A stretch of DNA of 64,000 bases from Moraxella nonliquefaciens (GCF_001679005.1 NZ_LXTW01000012.1:329116-393115), one strand, 5' to 3'. Numbered from the stretch's first letter, positions 34,120-43,934 are shown. Numbers and translations are program-made. The notes: generated from the letters alone by a model not told the origin.

Positions 34120-34982
34120 CATTAACCGCCAAATCTACCATTGAATTATCATCACCATCAGGCGACATCAAAATTGCCAATGATTTGCCATTTGTGCTAT
34201 TTGGTGGCATGAATGTTTTAGAAAGTCAAGAATTGGCATTTGAGATTGCCGAGAGCTATATTGAGATTTGCAAGAAACTTGATATTGGCTATGTGTTTAA
34301 GGCAAGTTTTGACAAGGCTAATCGGTCAAGCTTACACTCCTTTCGAGGGCCAAGCCTTGATACGGGGCTGACATGGCTAAACGACATTAAAGAAAAATAC
34401 GGCGTGCCCATCATTACAGACGTACACGAACCTTATCAAGCATCTCCTGTGGCAAAAGTGGCGGACATAGTACAAATTCCTGCATTTTTGAGCCGTCAAA
34501 CTGACCTTGTTAGTGCCATTGCTCATACAGGAGCGGTGATTAACATCAAAAAAGCTCAATTTCTCGCCCCACATGAGATGAAACATATCATAGGCAAATG
34601 CCTAGACGCAGGCAATGATAACATTATTTTGTGTGAACGTGGGACATCTTTTGGTTATAACAATCTTGTGGTTGACATGCTTGGCTTTGACACCATGAAA
34701 GCGATGAATGTGCCAGTATTTTTTGACGTAACGCATGCTCTACAAGAGCCAGGGGCAAGAGCGGACAGTGCTGGCGGTCGTCGCAGTCAGATTACCACAT
34801 TGGCACGAGCGGGCATGGCAACAGGACTGGCAGGACTGTTCTTAGAGGCTCACCCTGACCCTGATAAAGCCAAATGCGACGGTCCTTGTGCGTTGAGATT
34901 ATCACAGTTAGAACCATTTTTACGTCAATTAAAAGAGTTGGATAATTTGGTAAAAGGGTTTGAGAAATTAGATACGCATTAA
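34116..34982 (+). CDS. kdsA: 3-deoxy-8-phosphooctulonate (KDO-8-P) synthase
   Basis: KdsA condenses phosphoenolpyruvate and arabinose-5-phosphate for the KDO of lipooligosaccharide. The 288 residues form a TIM barrel with FVLFGGMNVLES, FKASFDKANRSS, GPSLDTGL, IKKAQFLAPHEM, CERGTSFGYNNLVVDM and the C-terminal EAHPDPDKAKCDGPCAL. ATG 34116 overlaps the stop of the PIN-toxin gene. In related genomes kdsA normally follows pyrG directly and precedes eno; here both borders carry insertions. Confidence 0.97.
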   Translation: MTLTAKSTIELSSPSGDIKIANDLPFVLFGGMNVLESQELAFEIAESYIEICKKLDIGYVFKASFDKANRSSLHSFRGPSLDTGLTWLNDIKEKYGVPIITDVHEPYQASPVAKVADIVQIPAFLSRQTDLVSAIAHTGAVINIKKAQFLAPHEMKHIIGKCLDAGNDNIILCERGTSFGYNNLVVDMLGFDTMKAMNVPVFFDVTHALQEPGARADSAGGRRSQITTLARAGMATGLAGLFLEAHPDPDKAKCDGPCALRLSQLEPFLRQLKELDNLVKGFEKLDTH

Positions 34983-35021
34983 ATCAACCTGTGAATTTAT
35001 TATTAACTTAGAGTGATTGTC

Positions 35022-36863
35022 ATGGCCACAAGCATTAATCCAGAGCTAAAATCTATATCTAGGTATTTAAAGCTAGATAAAAATAAGTATTTTGTCATTC
35101 CTGAATATCAGCGGGGTTATTCTTGGACTATTAGTCAATGTGAAAAGTTATGGAATGATATTGAATCATTCGTTGAATCTGACGGCGATGATAATTATTT
35201 TTTTGGTACAGTTATTATTGATTGCTCTCATTCTAATCAATTAAGTTTAATTGACGGACAACAAAGAACGACAACTTTTTTATTATTATTAAAGGCATTG
35301 TTGTTGCACATTAATAAAATCATTCCAAAAATTGTTGATGATGAGGTGTTAAGAGGTTTAAAGTCGGGATTGGAGGATAGGCAAAAAGTTATTATGTCTA
35401 TCCTTTATAGAGCAAAACCTATTGATGTGGTTGATATGCTTGAAAATACAGAAAAGATAAAAAACATTCTAATTTTGCAAAATAATTCTATCAATGAATT
35501 GCATCATGATGAATTAAATAAAATTATTGAAGCAGAAAATTTTGATATTGCACAAAAGAATGCCTTTAAAATTCCCAGAAAGCAAAAAGATAATCAATAT
35601 ACCAATCATTTTAGAAACTTCAAGTTTTTTTATGAACAATTGGCTGATAAATCAGAATCACAAATTTATAAATTTGCTGAAATATTTCTTGATGAATGTG
35701 AGGTAATTGCAATTCGTAGTGAACAAACTGAACAAGCAATTACCATGTTTAATTCTTTAAATTCAACAGGATTGCCACTATCAGATTCTGATATTATCTC
35801 TGCTCAGCTATATGCCAATGCTAAAAAAGATGATATGCATGAAAAGTTTAATGAAAATTGGGCGGATTTAAATAAATTAGCAAGTCGGCTAAATCAAAGT
35901 AAAATTGTCAATCTGGATAATATTTTGCAACAATATATGTATATTCATAGAGCAATTGGTAATGAGTATGTCAAGACAAAAGATGATGGTGGTCTATCTA
36001 TTGATGTAACTACACCAGGTTTAAGACGTTATTATACCGAAATTAAAAAAGATGACCTACTTACCAATCCTTTGGAATTATGTCAAAAACTTACTGATAT
36101 TGCCAATAAATGGGAGAAAGTCCAAGAATATCCAATTGTGAAGCTAATGCTAAAAAATAATGAAAATATTAAATTATTTTTGGCAGGATATTTATATCGT
36201 TTTGATGTTGATGATATTTCACAAGAAAATATTTCTACGGTTTGTGAATCTTTGTTGAGATTGTTTACTTTATTAGAAGTTGGTCATTTGGGCTATTCTA
36301 GCAGTAAATTTAAAACCTTTTTATTTGGTGAGATTGTTAAACTGATTGATAAAAATATCTCTATTGATGAAATTAAGCAAAATTTTGATAAGCATATCTC
36401 TCAGTGGCAACCAGAAGATGTGAAAATCTTAATCTCTGATTATGATAAAAATATTTTGGTATTTTTAAACGAATACTTATTTGCCAAACAAAAAGATTTG
36501 CCATTTGATTTTGTAGAAAGTGTCAATATTGAACATATTATGCCTGCCAGTGGTCGTAATATTGATACTATTCGTCAAGATGCAAATATTGCTGATATTG
36601 ATGAGTTTAAATCATTGGTTAATAAAATTGGCAATAAGATTTTGCTTGAAGGAGATGTTAATAAATCAATTGGAAAAGATTGGTTTAAAACTAAAAAGCA
36701 AAATACTATTGGTGATAGAAAAGGCTATAAAGACAGTAAGTATGCCATTGCAAAATCTTTGGTTGATTACTCAAAAGACCAATGGGAAAAAGATGATATT
36801 TTAACGGCAACAGATGAAGCGGTTGCAAGAATATCGGATTTTATTTTTGCCAAAAATAAATAA
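35022..36863 (+). CDS. DUF262/DUF1524 (GmrSD-type) nuclease
   Basis: The 613-residue protein has the two-domain layout of GmrSD-like type IV restriction enzymes and related phage-defence proteins. The N-terminal DUF262 part has IPEYQRGYSW (residues 26-35) and the hallmark DGQQR (78-82) followed by a threonine-rich helix. The C-terminal DUF1524 part has an HNH-like NIEHIMPASGRN (about 500-512) and the later KIGNKILLEGDVNKSIG. ATG 35022 is preferred over GTG 35013 because GAG lies at the right distance. The gene is clearly more AT-rich than kdsA and eno, which suggests transfer. A single gene holds both domains. The target (for example modified DNA) cannot be deduced. Confidence 0.88.
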   Translation: MATSINPELKSISRYLKLDKNKYFVIPEYQRGYSWTISQCEKLWNDIESFVESDGDDNYFFGTVIIDCSHSNQLSLIDGQQRTTTFLLLLKALLLHINKIIPKIVDDEVLRGLKSGLEDRQKVIMSILYRAKPIDVVDMLENTEKIKNILILQNNSINELHHDELNKIIEAENFDIAQKNAFKIPRKQKDNQYTNHFRNFKFFYEQLADKSESQIYKFAEIFLDECEVIAIRSEQTEQAITMFNSLNSTGLPLSDSDIISAQLYANAKKDDMHEKFNENWADLNKLASRLNQSKIVNLDNILQQYMYIHRAIGNEYVKTKDDGGLSIDVTTPGLRRYYTEIKKDDLLTNPLELCQKLTDIANKWEKVQEYPIVKLMLKNNENIKLFLAGYLYRFDVDDISQENISTVCESLLRLFTLLEVGHLGYSSSKFKTFLFGEIVKLIDKNISIDEIKQNFDKHISQWQPEDVKILISDYDKNILVFLNEYLFAKQKDLPFDFVESVNIEHIMPASGRNIDTIRQDANIADIDEFKSLVNKIGNKILLEGDVNKSIGKDWFKTKKQNTIGDRKGYKDSKYAIAKSLVDYSKDQWEKDDILTATDEAVARISDFIFAKNK

Positions 36864-36883
36864 TTTTAACATAAATGGAAATG

Positions 36884-36928
36884 AGTGGTTTGAGTAGTCT
36901 ATTTAAATATGTAAATTTTCAAACCACT
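36884..36928. repeat. 10-bp inverted repeat between the nuclease gene and eno
   Basis: AGTGGTTTGA (36884-36893) and TCAAACCACT (36919-36928) are perfect complements 25 bases apart. No T run follows. It could be an operator or RNA stem, and it sits just upstream of a likely -10 (TAAAAT, 36944-36949) for eno. Confidence 0.55.
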
Positions 36929-36999
36929 GACCCAATTTTGTGATAAAATACCCATATTTCCACTCATTATCATTCACCCAATCAAAAGGAAAAAAACGT

Positions 37000-38313
37000 A
37001 TGTACGCTGAAAACACCGATAACGCCATAGAAATCAAAGACATCGTGGCTCGTGAGATTTTGGACTCTCGTGGCAACCCGACCATTGAGGCGGACGTGAT
37101 TTTAGCAAATGGCGTGCGTGGTCGTGCCGCTGCCCCCTCTGGTGCATCCACGGGTTCTCGTGAAGCCTTGGAGCTAAGAGATGGCGATAAATCTCGCTAT
37201 TTGGGCAAGGGTGTCAAAAAAGCGGTGGCAAATGTTAACAGCCAAATCCGCTCAGCATTACTTGATAAGGATGTTACCAACCAAAGTAGACTTGATAAAA
37301 TTTTGATTGACTTAGATGGCACTGAAAATAAAGCCAACCTAGGAGCAAATGCCACGCTTGCGGTGTCGCTTGCCATTGCCAAAGCAGGGGCTATTGCCAA
37401 AAATTTACCACTTCATCAATATATTGCCAATTTGCGTGGACAAACTTCATTGACCATGCCTGTGCCAATGATGAATATTTTAAACGGTGGGGCTCATGCT
37501 GATAATACGGTAGACATTCAAGAATTTATGATTGAACCTGTGGGTTTTGATTCTTTTTCAGAGGGTCTTCGTGCAGGCACAGAGATATTTCATGCTCTAA
37601 AATCAGTGCTAAAAGCCCAAGGGCTAAATACTGCGGTGGGCGATGAGGGTGGATTTGCACCGAACTTACGCTCTAATGAAGAGGCGATTACTGTCATCAT
37701 CAAAGCCATTGAACAAGCAGGGTATAAAGCAGGAGAAGACATTTTCTTAGCACTTGACTGTGCATCTAGCGAGTTTTATAAAAATGGTGAATATATGCTA
37801 GAAGGTGAGGGTAAATCTTATGACAGTCAAGGTTTTTCTGATTATTTGACCTCTCTTGTGCGTCAATACCCCATCATCTCTATTGAAGATGGCTTAGATG
37901 AGAGTGATTGGGACGGCTGGGCATATTTAACCAAACAATTAGGCGATAAGATTCAGCTTGTGGGTGATGATTTATTTGTTACCAATCCAAAAATCTTGCG
38001 TGAGGGCATTGATAAAAACATCGCCAACGCCATTTTGATTAAATTCAACCAAATTGGCACATTGTCCGAGACCTTAGATGCCATCTATCTTGCCAAAGAG
38101 AACGGCTATGCTACCGTCATCAGCCATCGTTCGGGTGAGACCGAAGACTCAACCATTGCTGATTTGGCGGTGGGGACAGCAGCAGGGCAAATTAAAACAG
38201 GTTCATTGTGTCGCTCTGACCGTGTTGCCAAATATAATCAACTGCTACGCATTGAACAGATGGTTACGGCAAGCTATCGTGGGCGTGCTGAATTTATCGG
38301 ATTGCGTGGTTGA
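37000..38313 (+). CDS. eno: Enolase
   Basis: Enolase converts 2-phosphoglycerate to phosphoenolpyruvate. ATG 37000 follows an AAAGGA site; an in-frame codon at 36940 would add 20 unlikely residues. The 437 residues include AREILDSRGNPTIEAD, the loop APSGASTGSREALELRDGD, VGDEGGFAPNL, metal ligands in FLALDCASSEFY, SIEDGLDESD and VGDDLFVTN, the catalytic Lys in NAILIKFNQIGT, and SHRSGETED. It precedes ftsB with one base between stop and start. Confidence 0.97.
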   Translation: MYAENTDNAIEIKDIVAREILDSRGNPTIEADVILANGVRGRAAAPSGASTGSREALELRDGDKSRYLGKGVKKAVANVNSQIRSALLDKDVTNQSRLDKILIDLDGTENKANLGANATLAVSLAIAKAGAIAKNLPLHQYIANLRGQTSLTMPVPMMNILNGGAHADNTVDIQEFMIEPVGFDSFSEGLRAGTEIFHALKSVLKAQGLNTAVGDEGGFAPNLRSNEEAITVIIKAIEQAGYKAGEDIFLALDCASSEFYKNGEYMLEGEGKSYDSQGFSDYLTSLVRQYPIISIEDGLDESDWDGWAYLTKQLGDKIQLVGDDLFVTNPKILREGIDKNIANAILIKFNQIGTLSETLDAIYLAKENGYATVISHRSGETEDSTIADLAVGTAAGQIKTGSLCRSDRVAKYNQLLRIEQMVTASYRGRAEFIGLRG

Positions 38314-38314
38314 T

Positions 38315-38806
38315 ATGACAACCAAAAAAACTGATGACACTTTATCAAAACGCCAAACACATACCAAAAAAGTAGGCATCATTTTATCGCCTACTTTTTT
38401 GGGTTATTTGCTGCTTATTGTTTTTGGTGTGGTGGTGTTGGTGGGTTTGCAACATCAATACTGGTACGGTGAGTTTGGTCATCAGGCACTTGGTCGGTTA
38501 AATGATGAACTTAGCAGACAACAAAAAATCAATGCCACTGCCCAGGCGGTCAATGACACTTTACGGGCAGACATTCGTGATTTAAAATCTGGACTAAGTG
38601 CCATAGAAGAACATGCCCGTCTTGATTTGGGTTTGATTAAATCAGGTGAGACTTTCGTAGAGTTGTCCGTTGCCCCTGTGATTGGTGATAGGCAAATTCC
38701 TTATGGTGTTGATGCGATGAATGCAACAGAGCCTGTGGATGGACTTATTGATAATGACATGGGTGAGAATGTCTTCACAGGTGTTAGTGCTGATACGGGT
38801 GAATGA
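38315..38806 (+). CDS. ftsB: Cell-division protein FtsB
   Basis: FtsB is a bitopic inner-membrane protein of the FtsQLB division complex. ATG 38315 lies one base after the eno stop. The 163 residues have a basic cytoplasmic start, one membrane helix (about 28-45, LLLIVFGVVVLVGLQH), then a coiled-coil with a DivIC-type pattern (ELSRQQKINATAQAVNDTL, LKSGLSAIEEHARLDLGLIK, ETFVEL). The domain normally ends near ETFVEL; about 50 acidic residues follow that are not typical. Position between eno and ispD is the usual one. Confidence 0.9.
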   Translation: MTTKKTDDTLSKRQTHTKKVGIILSPTFLGYLLLIVFGVVVLVGLQHQYWYGEFGHQALGRLNDELSRQQKINATAQAVNDTLRADIRDLKSGLSAIEEHARLDLGLIKSGETFVELSVAPVIGDRQIPYGVDAMNATEPVDGLIDNDMGENVFTGVSADTGE

Positions 38807-38810
38807 TTGA

Positions 38811-39608
38811 ATGATGAAACAGACAATCTGCCCCCCCAAGTTGCCCATTCATGCACTCATTGTCTCAGCAGGGCGTGGCAGCCGTTTTGGGGCGGACATG
38901 CCAAAACAGTATTTATCAGTGGCAGGACAAACGGTATTAGAACATGGCGTGGCGTGTTTGAATACTCCTGCCATTGCCGATTTGACTTTGGTTGTTGCCA
39001 AAGATGATGCGTTTGTGTCGTCTTTGGATTTTTGCTTTGATAAACCGATTTATCTGACCGATGGCGGTGCAGAGCGTTTTTTGTCGGTCAAGGCAGGCGT
39101 GGATGATATCGCTCGGCGAGTGGTGGGCGATGCGTGGGTGCTTATCCACGATGGAGCCAGACCATGCTTGCCTGCTGATGACTTACGCCGTCTTATCGCT
39201 GTGGTGTGTATAGTTGAACAAAAACAGCGACAAGCAAATGGCGAGAATCATCCAGTAGGTGCAATACTTGCCACACCTGTGGTGGATACCTTAAAGTTTG
39301 CCCGCACACAAAATCCTACCAGTTTGAGCGATTGTGAGTGTGCTGATGGATGGATATGTCGTACCGTGGACCGCCATCAACTGTGGCAGGCTCAAACCCC
39401 CCAAGTGTTTAGATTACACGCCCTACAAGCCATGCTTGATACGGTCATTGCTGATGGACTGATGATTACCGATGAAGCCAGTGGTTTTGAACGATTGGGT
39501 CAATCGGTGGCTTTGGTGCAAGGTTCACGCATGAATATGAAACTTACCTATCCTGATGATTTGGCACTGATTGAGCTGATGTTGCAATATGGTGTGGGTC
39601 AAACCTAA
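38811..39608 (+). CDS. ispD: 2-C-methyl-D-erythritol 4-phosphate cytidylyltransferase
   Basis: IspD makes CDP-methylerythritol in the MEP route to isoprenoids. The nucleotide-binding start ALIVSAGRGSRFGADMPKQYL is clear, then LVVAKDD, LTDGGAERFLSVKAGV, VLIHDGARPCL, QTPQVFRLHAL and TDEASGFERLG. The 265 residues are slightly long because of an internal insert (EQKQRQANGENHP). Seven consecutive C (38831-38837) lie in codons 7-9. The start may be ATG 38811 or 38814. It belongs to the eno-ftsB-ispD transcript. Confidence 0.94.
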   Translation: MMKQTICPPKLPIHALIVSAGRGSRFGADMPKQYLSVAGQTVLEHGVACLNTPAIADLTLVVAKDDAFVSSLDFCFDKPIYLTDGGAERFLSVKAGVDDIARRVVGDAWVLIHDGARPCLPADDLRRLIAVVCIVEQKQRQANGENHPVGAILATPVVDTLKFARTQNPTSLSDCECADGWICRTVDRHQLWQAQTPQVFRLHALQAMLDTVIADGLMITDEASGFERLGQSVALVQGSRMNMKLTYPDDLALIELMLQYGVGQT

Positions 39609-39623
39609 AATGATGTGGATACA

Positions 39624-42203
39624 ATGTTGATTTGGTTTGTATTTATTGGCGTGGCACTGATGGTGCTTGCCACACTAAATATTCTGCCCAGCCAAGACAT
39701 AACAGCCATAAGTAGTCAGCTGTTTGGTATGGATATCACTCATGGGATGGGATTTTTGATGATGAGCATGCTCTTATTGGGGTGTGCTTTTTTATGTTTT
39801 AAATTCAATCAATTTTATCCCAAATCCATTTTTGTTCGGATGGGGCAAATTTTTGTACAAATATTGTTCATCGGCTTTATAATTCTGTTATTCATGCTTA
39901 ACACCATCAGCACTAAGAAGGCATTTCTGAGTACTGTTCATGCCATACCCGAGCATGGCTATATCATCAATGCCAAAGTAACGGTACATAATGTCAGTGA
40001 TGGTGTGTATGATACAGGGAGTTACTATCGCCAAAAAGCGACATTATCTGAGTTAACATTTGACAATAATCGTCCGATGATGACTGGTTTAAATAAAGAT
40101 AATAAAAATAAGCAAAAACAAACACAAAAACAAACACAGAGCGATAACCCTTTTGCTACGACCACACACACGCCCACATTTCACCCATCTTTGCCCACTC
40201 AGATGACGGTGTTACTACACGTGGCAAATGTTAAGGATGATAATAAGGATGGTTCAAACCATCATTGGCTTGCCAAACTACACCCTAATACGGCCACTTA
40301 CATGACACTGCGTATTACGCCCATCACCGCAAGCCCCAGCACCCCAGAATTTGACAGTCAGCGATGGCTTACCACACGCCACATTCATGCCAATGCTCAG
40401 GTATTGGCGGTGCATGATGAACCGATGATTTTATCTCAGGTTGGTTTGGTGGGGCATTTGGAGCGGTTTCGTCATACATTACGCACCCATTTTTATAAAG
40501 ATTGGCACACACTAAGCGATGACAAAAAGCAAGCCCAAGCGGTATCACTTGCTCTGCTGACAGGTGATAGGGCATTAATCAATCGTGCGACCAAAGATTT
40601 GTATCAGTTTGGTGGCATCAGTCATTTGCTTGCCATTTCAGGCATGCACGTGGTGTTATTGGCGACAATATTGAGTTTTGGTGTGCGTTATCTGACCGAT
40701 AGATTTTTTCCGTATTATCAGCTACTGCCTCGCCATCGTCTAAGGCTGTTTGTCATGCTTGGGGTGAGCATGATTTATGCGTTATTTACAGGCTTTGATG
40801 TGCCTGCGGTTCGGACAGTTTACATGATGTTGGCGGTGGCGGTAGCGGGCTATTTGGCATTGCCTTTGTCGCCATTGACGGTATTGATGTGGGTGGGACT
40901 GGTTATGATATGGCTTGATCCTGTCATGGTGTGGCAGGCGGGGTTTTGGTTGTCTTTTATGGCAGTAGCACTGCTTATGAATGATGGTAAAGGTGAATTT
41001 GACACATCCATTATGCCTATAAAAGACCGTCTGGTCGGTTTATTAAAATTGCAAAGTCATCTCTTTATCGCCATGTTGCCTGTCTCTTTGCTGTTTTTTG
41101 GCAAGGTATCACTGTGGGGTTTATTTGTCAATCTGTTTGCGGTGGGACTGTTTGGGATTATCATCGTGCCAATAAACTTGTTGGCAGGGGTGATTTTTAT
41201 GGTATCATCAGAGCTGGCTGATGTACTATGGGGCATCTCATCGCTGATATTGATATGGCTTCATCAGCTTTTGATGTGGTTTCAAAGTTTTACTAATGCG
41301 TGGCTGTATCAAACCATAAGCACAACGGGCATGGTACTTTTTGCTCTTGGAGTGGCAGTTTGGGTGACCCCTGTGATTGGACGTAAGTTTGCATTGGTAC
41401 CTCTTGTGATGGCGATGATGATGGTGTTATTTGCAAATGAACGGACGCCATTTAGCGTAACAGTGCTAGATGGTGATGACAAGGTCAGTCAAGTGCTTAT
41501 CCGTCAGCAAGGGGCAGATAATGGTGATGAAGCGGTGTGGCTTATTTTATCGGATTTGCAAGATGATAAGGCATTAGGGCATGATAAGGTAGCAAGATTG
41601 CTGCGTGATAAACTTCATCAACAAGGCATTAACCATCTGACAGGGGTCATTGTGCAGACACCAAGTCATCGCATGAATGCACTGGTGGCAACACTGGCAC
41701 AAGATATGATTATCCATCACTACTGGCAGGCAGGGAGGATTGTCAATGACGTGCAGGGCTTACCCATGCAGGCGTGTGAGATGGGGCGAAGATGGTTAGG
41801 GCAAGGACTTAATGTATCAGCAATGACAGGCTGGCAGATGATAGATGACAAGCGGGTGTGGGGTTGCACTATTGTCATTGAGAGCGAGCTGACACCTGCC
41901 ATCATGGGTGGCATCCATCATGACTATCATGGTGATGATGGTTTTGGCACAAAAAATAATAAACAAGTAGGGTCAAGGCTCATCATCAATGGGGCAACTC
42001 ATGATTATACATGGCAAATGTATAAGAGCGTATGTCATGATGAGCAGGTACGTGCCGATGTATGGCTTGGACACAGTCGCCATGTCATAAGTGAGGCGAT
42101 GCTGACACAAACTTTGCCAGCACAATTGATTTTTACCGACAAAGACACAGTAGCCAATCGTGAGCAGGCTAAGCTAATCATGATAGAGCTTAGTGGTCGG
42201 TAA
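39624..42203 (+). CDS. comEC: DNA-uptake competence protein ComEC/Rec2
   Basis: ComEC forms the inner-membrane channel for transforming DNA. The 859 residues have an N-terminal membrane pair and a periplasmic DUF4131-like/OB region. The Competence domain follows (ALLTGDRALINRATKDLYQF, GGISHLLAISGMHV, FTGFDVPAVRTVYMM, WQAGFWLSFMAV) with about eight helices. After about residue 610 comes the region where relatives carry a metallo-beta-lactamase fold. Here it reads VTVLDGDDKVSQVLI and QTPSHRMNALVATL, without DVGQG or HxDxDH. The C-terminal nuclease-like domain therefore seems degenerate, while the channel is intact. ATG 39624 is chosen; GTG 39615 is an alternative. Confidence 0.9.
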   Translation: MLIWFVFIGVALMVLATLNILPSQDITAISSQLFGMDITHGMGFLMMSMLLLGCAFLCFKFNQFYPKSIFVRMGQIFVQILFIGFIILLFMLNTISTKKAFLSTVHAIPEHGYIINAKVTVHNVSDGVYDTGSYYRQKATLSELTFDNNRPMMTGLNKDNKNKQKQTQKQTQSDNPFATTTHTPTFHPSLPTQMTVLLHVANVKDDNKDGSNHHWLAKLHPNTATYMTLRITPITASPSTPEFDSQRWLTTRHIHANAQVLAVHDEPMILSQVGLVGHLERFRHTLRTHFYKDWHTLSDDKKQAQAVSLALLTGDRALINRATKDLYQFGGISHLLAISGMHVVLLATILSFGVRYLTDRFFPYYQLLPRHRLRLFVMLGVSMIYALFTGFDVPAVRTVYMMLAVAVAGYLALPLSPLTVLMWVGLVMIWLDPVMVWQAGFWLSFMAVALLMNDGKGEFDTSIMPIKDRLVGLLKLQSHLFIAMLPVSLLFFGKVSLWGLFVNLFAVGLFGIIIVPINLLAGVIFMVSSELADVLWGISSLILIWLHQLLMWFQSFTNAWLYQTISTTGMVLFALGVAVWVTPVIGRKFALVPLVMAMMMVLFANERTPFSVTVLDGDDKVSQVLIRQQGADNGDEAVWLILSDLQDDKALGHDKVARLLRDKLHQQGINHLTGVIVQTPSHRMNALVATLAQDMIIHHYWQAGRIVNDVQGLPMQACEMGRRWLGQGLNVSAMTGWQMIDDKRVWGCTIVIESELTPAIMGGIHHDYHGDDGFGTKNNKQVGSRLIINGATHDYTWQMYKSVCHDEQVRADVWLGHSRHVISEAMLTQTLPAQLIFTDKDTVANREQAKLIMIELSGR

Positions 42204-42339
42204 TGTGCCTACTAAGATGAGCATGAGCTAATAACAAATTGATAAAATTTAGGACAAATGTTTGGTAATATTTGTGTTAAAATATGCCTTTTAAAATTTA
42301 AAAGCAATTAAAACCAACCGATAAGCCAGGAGATATATC

Positions 42340-43377
42340 ATGGCATGGCCTCCAAATCCCAATAAAGACAATAAAAGCGAATCTTCAAATGTAACACACC
42401 AAATACCGAACCAATACAGTGGTCAAGAGTGGCGTTTGTTAGAAAAAACGCTCATGGCAAGTATTGATGAGCAAAAAAGGGCTCGCCGTTGGGGCATATT
42501 TTTTAAATTACTCACATTCGCCTATATCGTCTTTATCATTGCCATCATGGGGCGTGGGTGTAGCAATACTGGCAATAACATACCTTTGGAGGCGAATTTA
42601 CCTCATTTGGCGGTGGTGGAGGTCAATGGTGTGATTGCCAGTGAGAGCGACGCCAATGCCTATGACATAAACTCAGCATTGACCGAAGCCTTTGAGAACC
42701 CCAATGCCAAAGCCGTCGCTTTTGCCATCAATTCTCCGGGTGGTTCACCTGTGCAGTCTGATGAGATTTGGCAGACTGCCATGGCATTACGCAAAGAAAA
42801 TCCTGATAAAAAACTCTATGCCATCATTGGTGATATTGGGGCGAGTGGGGCGTATTATATTGCAAGCTCTGCCGATGAAATTTGGGTTAATCCATCAAGT
42901 CTGGTTGGTTCTATTGGGGTCATCATGCCCAATTATAACACCGAAGATTTGATGAAAAAAATCGGTGTTCAAGACCGCACCATGACATCAGGGCAGTACA
43001 AAGACATCTTATCCATGTCTCGCCCCATGACCGAAGATGAGCGAATACATGTCCAAAAACTGCTTGATACCACACACCAAAATTTCATCAATGCAGTTAA
43101 AGAAGGTCGTGGTGATAAACTTAAAAATACCGAGCAAAATCATGTGTTTAGCGGACTGTTTTGGACAGGCAAAGAGTCTCTTGAATTGGGACTAGCCGAT
43201 AAAGCAGGCAGCATCAGTCAGCTAGAAAAAGAGCTGGGTGTTGAGCATTCGGTAAATTACACCTATGTAGACCCCATGCGTAAAGTCTTTGACCGTCTGG
43301 GCGTGCAAATTGGCAAAGGTCTGGGGCAGGGATTACAGATGAGCATTGCAGAAAACAGCCAAAGCAGGTTACAGTAA
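42340..43377 (+). CDS. S49-family signal-peptide peptidase (SppA-type)
   Basis: This membrane-anchored serine peptidase degrades leftover signal peptides. ATG 42340 follows GGAGATAT. The 345 residues start with a polar cytoplasmic part, then one membrane helix (about 50-70), then the protease core: HLAVVEVNGVIAS, AINSPGGSPVQSDEI, the nucleophile region GDIGASGAYYIASSADEIW (Ser in ASGAY), and SLVGSIGVIMPN. The general-base Lys is probably in SGQYKDILS. It is the short SppA form with one protease domain. A terminator follows. Confidence 0.9.
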   Translation: MAWPPNPNKDNKSESSNVTHQIPNQYSGQEWRLLEKTLMASIDEQKRARRWGIFFKLLTFAYIVFIIAIMGRGCSNTGNNIPLEANLPHLAVVEVNGVIASESDANAYDINSALTEAFENPNAKAVAFAINSPGGSPVQSDEIWQTAMALRKENPDKKLYAIIGDIGASGAYYIASSADEIWVNPSSLVGSIGVIMPNYNTEDLMKKIGVQDRTMTSGQYKDILSMSRPMTEDERIHVQKLLDTTHQNFINAVKEGRGDKLKNTEQNHVFSGLFWTGKESLELGLADKAGSISQLEKELGVEHSVNYTYVDPMRKVFDRLGVQIGKGLGQGLQMSIAENSQSRLQ

Positions 43378-43398
43378 TAAAAATCAAACCAAAAAACC

Positions 43399-43425
43399 AA
43401 AAAGGGTATGACTGCCCTTTTTTTT
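43399..43425 (+). terminator. Terminator after the S49 peptidase gene
   Basis: AAAGGG (43401-43406) pairs with CCCTTT (43415-43420) around an eight-base loop and is followed by a long T run. Confidence 0.8.
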
Positions 43426-43550
43426 GATTTTTATTCAATTTTTATTTAACCAAGCCTTATCACATCCAACAAATGACAATCATAATTAAGCGGTGCAAAA
43501 TGCCATAAAGTTTTGTACAATACGTCATCTTTGGGTTGGATAAAGCCATC

Positions 43551-43934
43551 ATGATTTTAAAAGCATTTTTGATTATTTTTGGGTGTGTGTTCCTAGGTGA
43601 GGTTTTTATCGCTTTGACAGGACTGCCCTTACCTCCGAGCGTGATTGGGCTTATTATCTTGTTTGGGGCATTGCAGGTTGGTGTGGTTCAATTAGATGCG
43701 GTACAGGGTCTTGCTAAGACTTTGCTTGATTATTTGGTGCTGATGGTTGTGCCTGCCTGTATCTCTATCATGCAATATCTTAATGTCATTTGGGAGGATT
43801 TGGGTATACTCATTGGAGCATCTACCATCAGCACACTGCTGGTGTTGGTTGTAACGAGCAAATCCTACCAATGGCTAAGACATGCCCAAAAAGCCAGACA
43901 TCAAGGACGCTTACATCAAGAGAACAACTCATGA
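43551..43934 (+). CDS. CidA/LrgA-family holin-like protein
   Basis: This small membrane protein has 127 residues from ATG 43551 and four hydrophobic helices. Family features are GLPLPPSVIGLIILF and KTLLDYLVLMVVPACISIM. CidA/LrgA proteins act like phage holins or antiholins in controlled autolysis and in overflow metabolism. It overlaps the next gene by ATGA and forms the standard pair with the LrgB-family protein. Which of the Cid or Lrg roles applies cannot be told from sequence. Confidence 0.88.
   Translation: MILKAFLIIFGCVFLGEVFIALTGLPLPPSVIGLIILFGALQVGVVQLDAVQGLAKTLLDYLVLMVVPACISIMQYLNVIWEDLGILIGASTISTLLVLVVTSKSYQWLRHAQKARHQGRLHQENNS

Noticed and set aside
38831..38837. C7 tract near the start of ispD as a phase-variation switch
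   Set aside because: The gene is expected to be essential and the tract encodes ordinary codons before the nucleotide-binding motif; seven C alone is weak evidence.
40131..40160. 12-bp near-tandem repeat in comEC (KQTQKQTQ)
   Set aside because: It is in frame, short and in a low-complexity periplasmic loop; no regulatory meaning is apparent.
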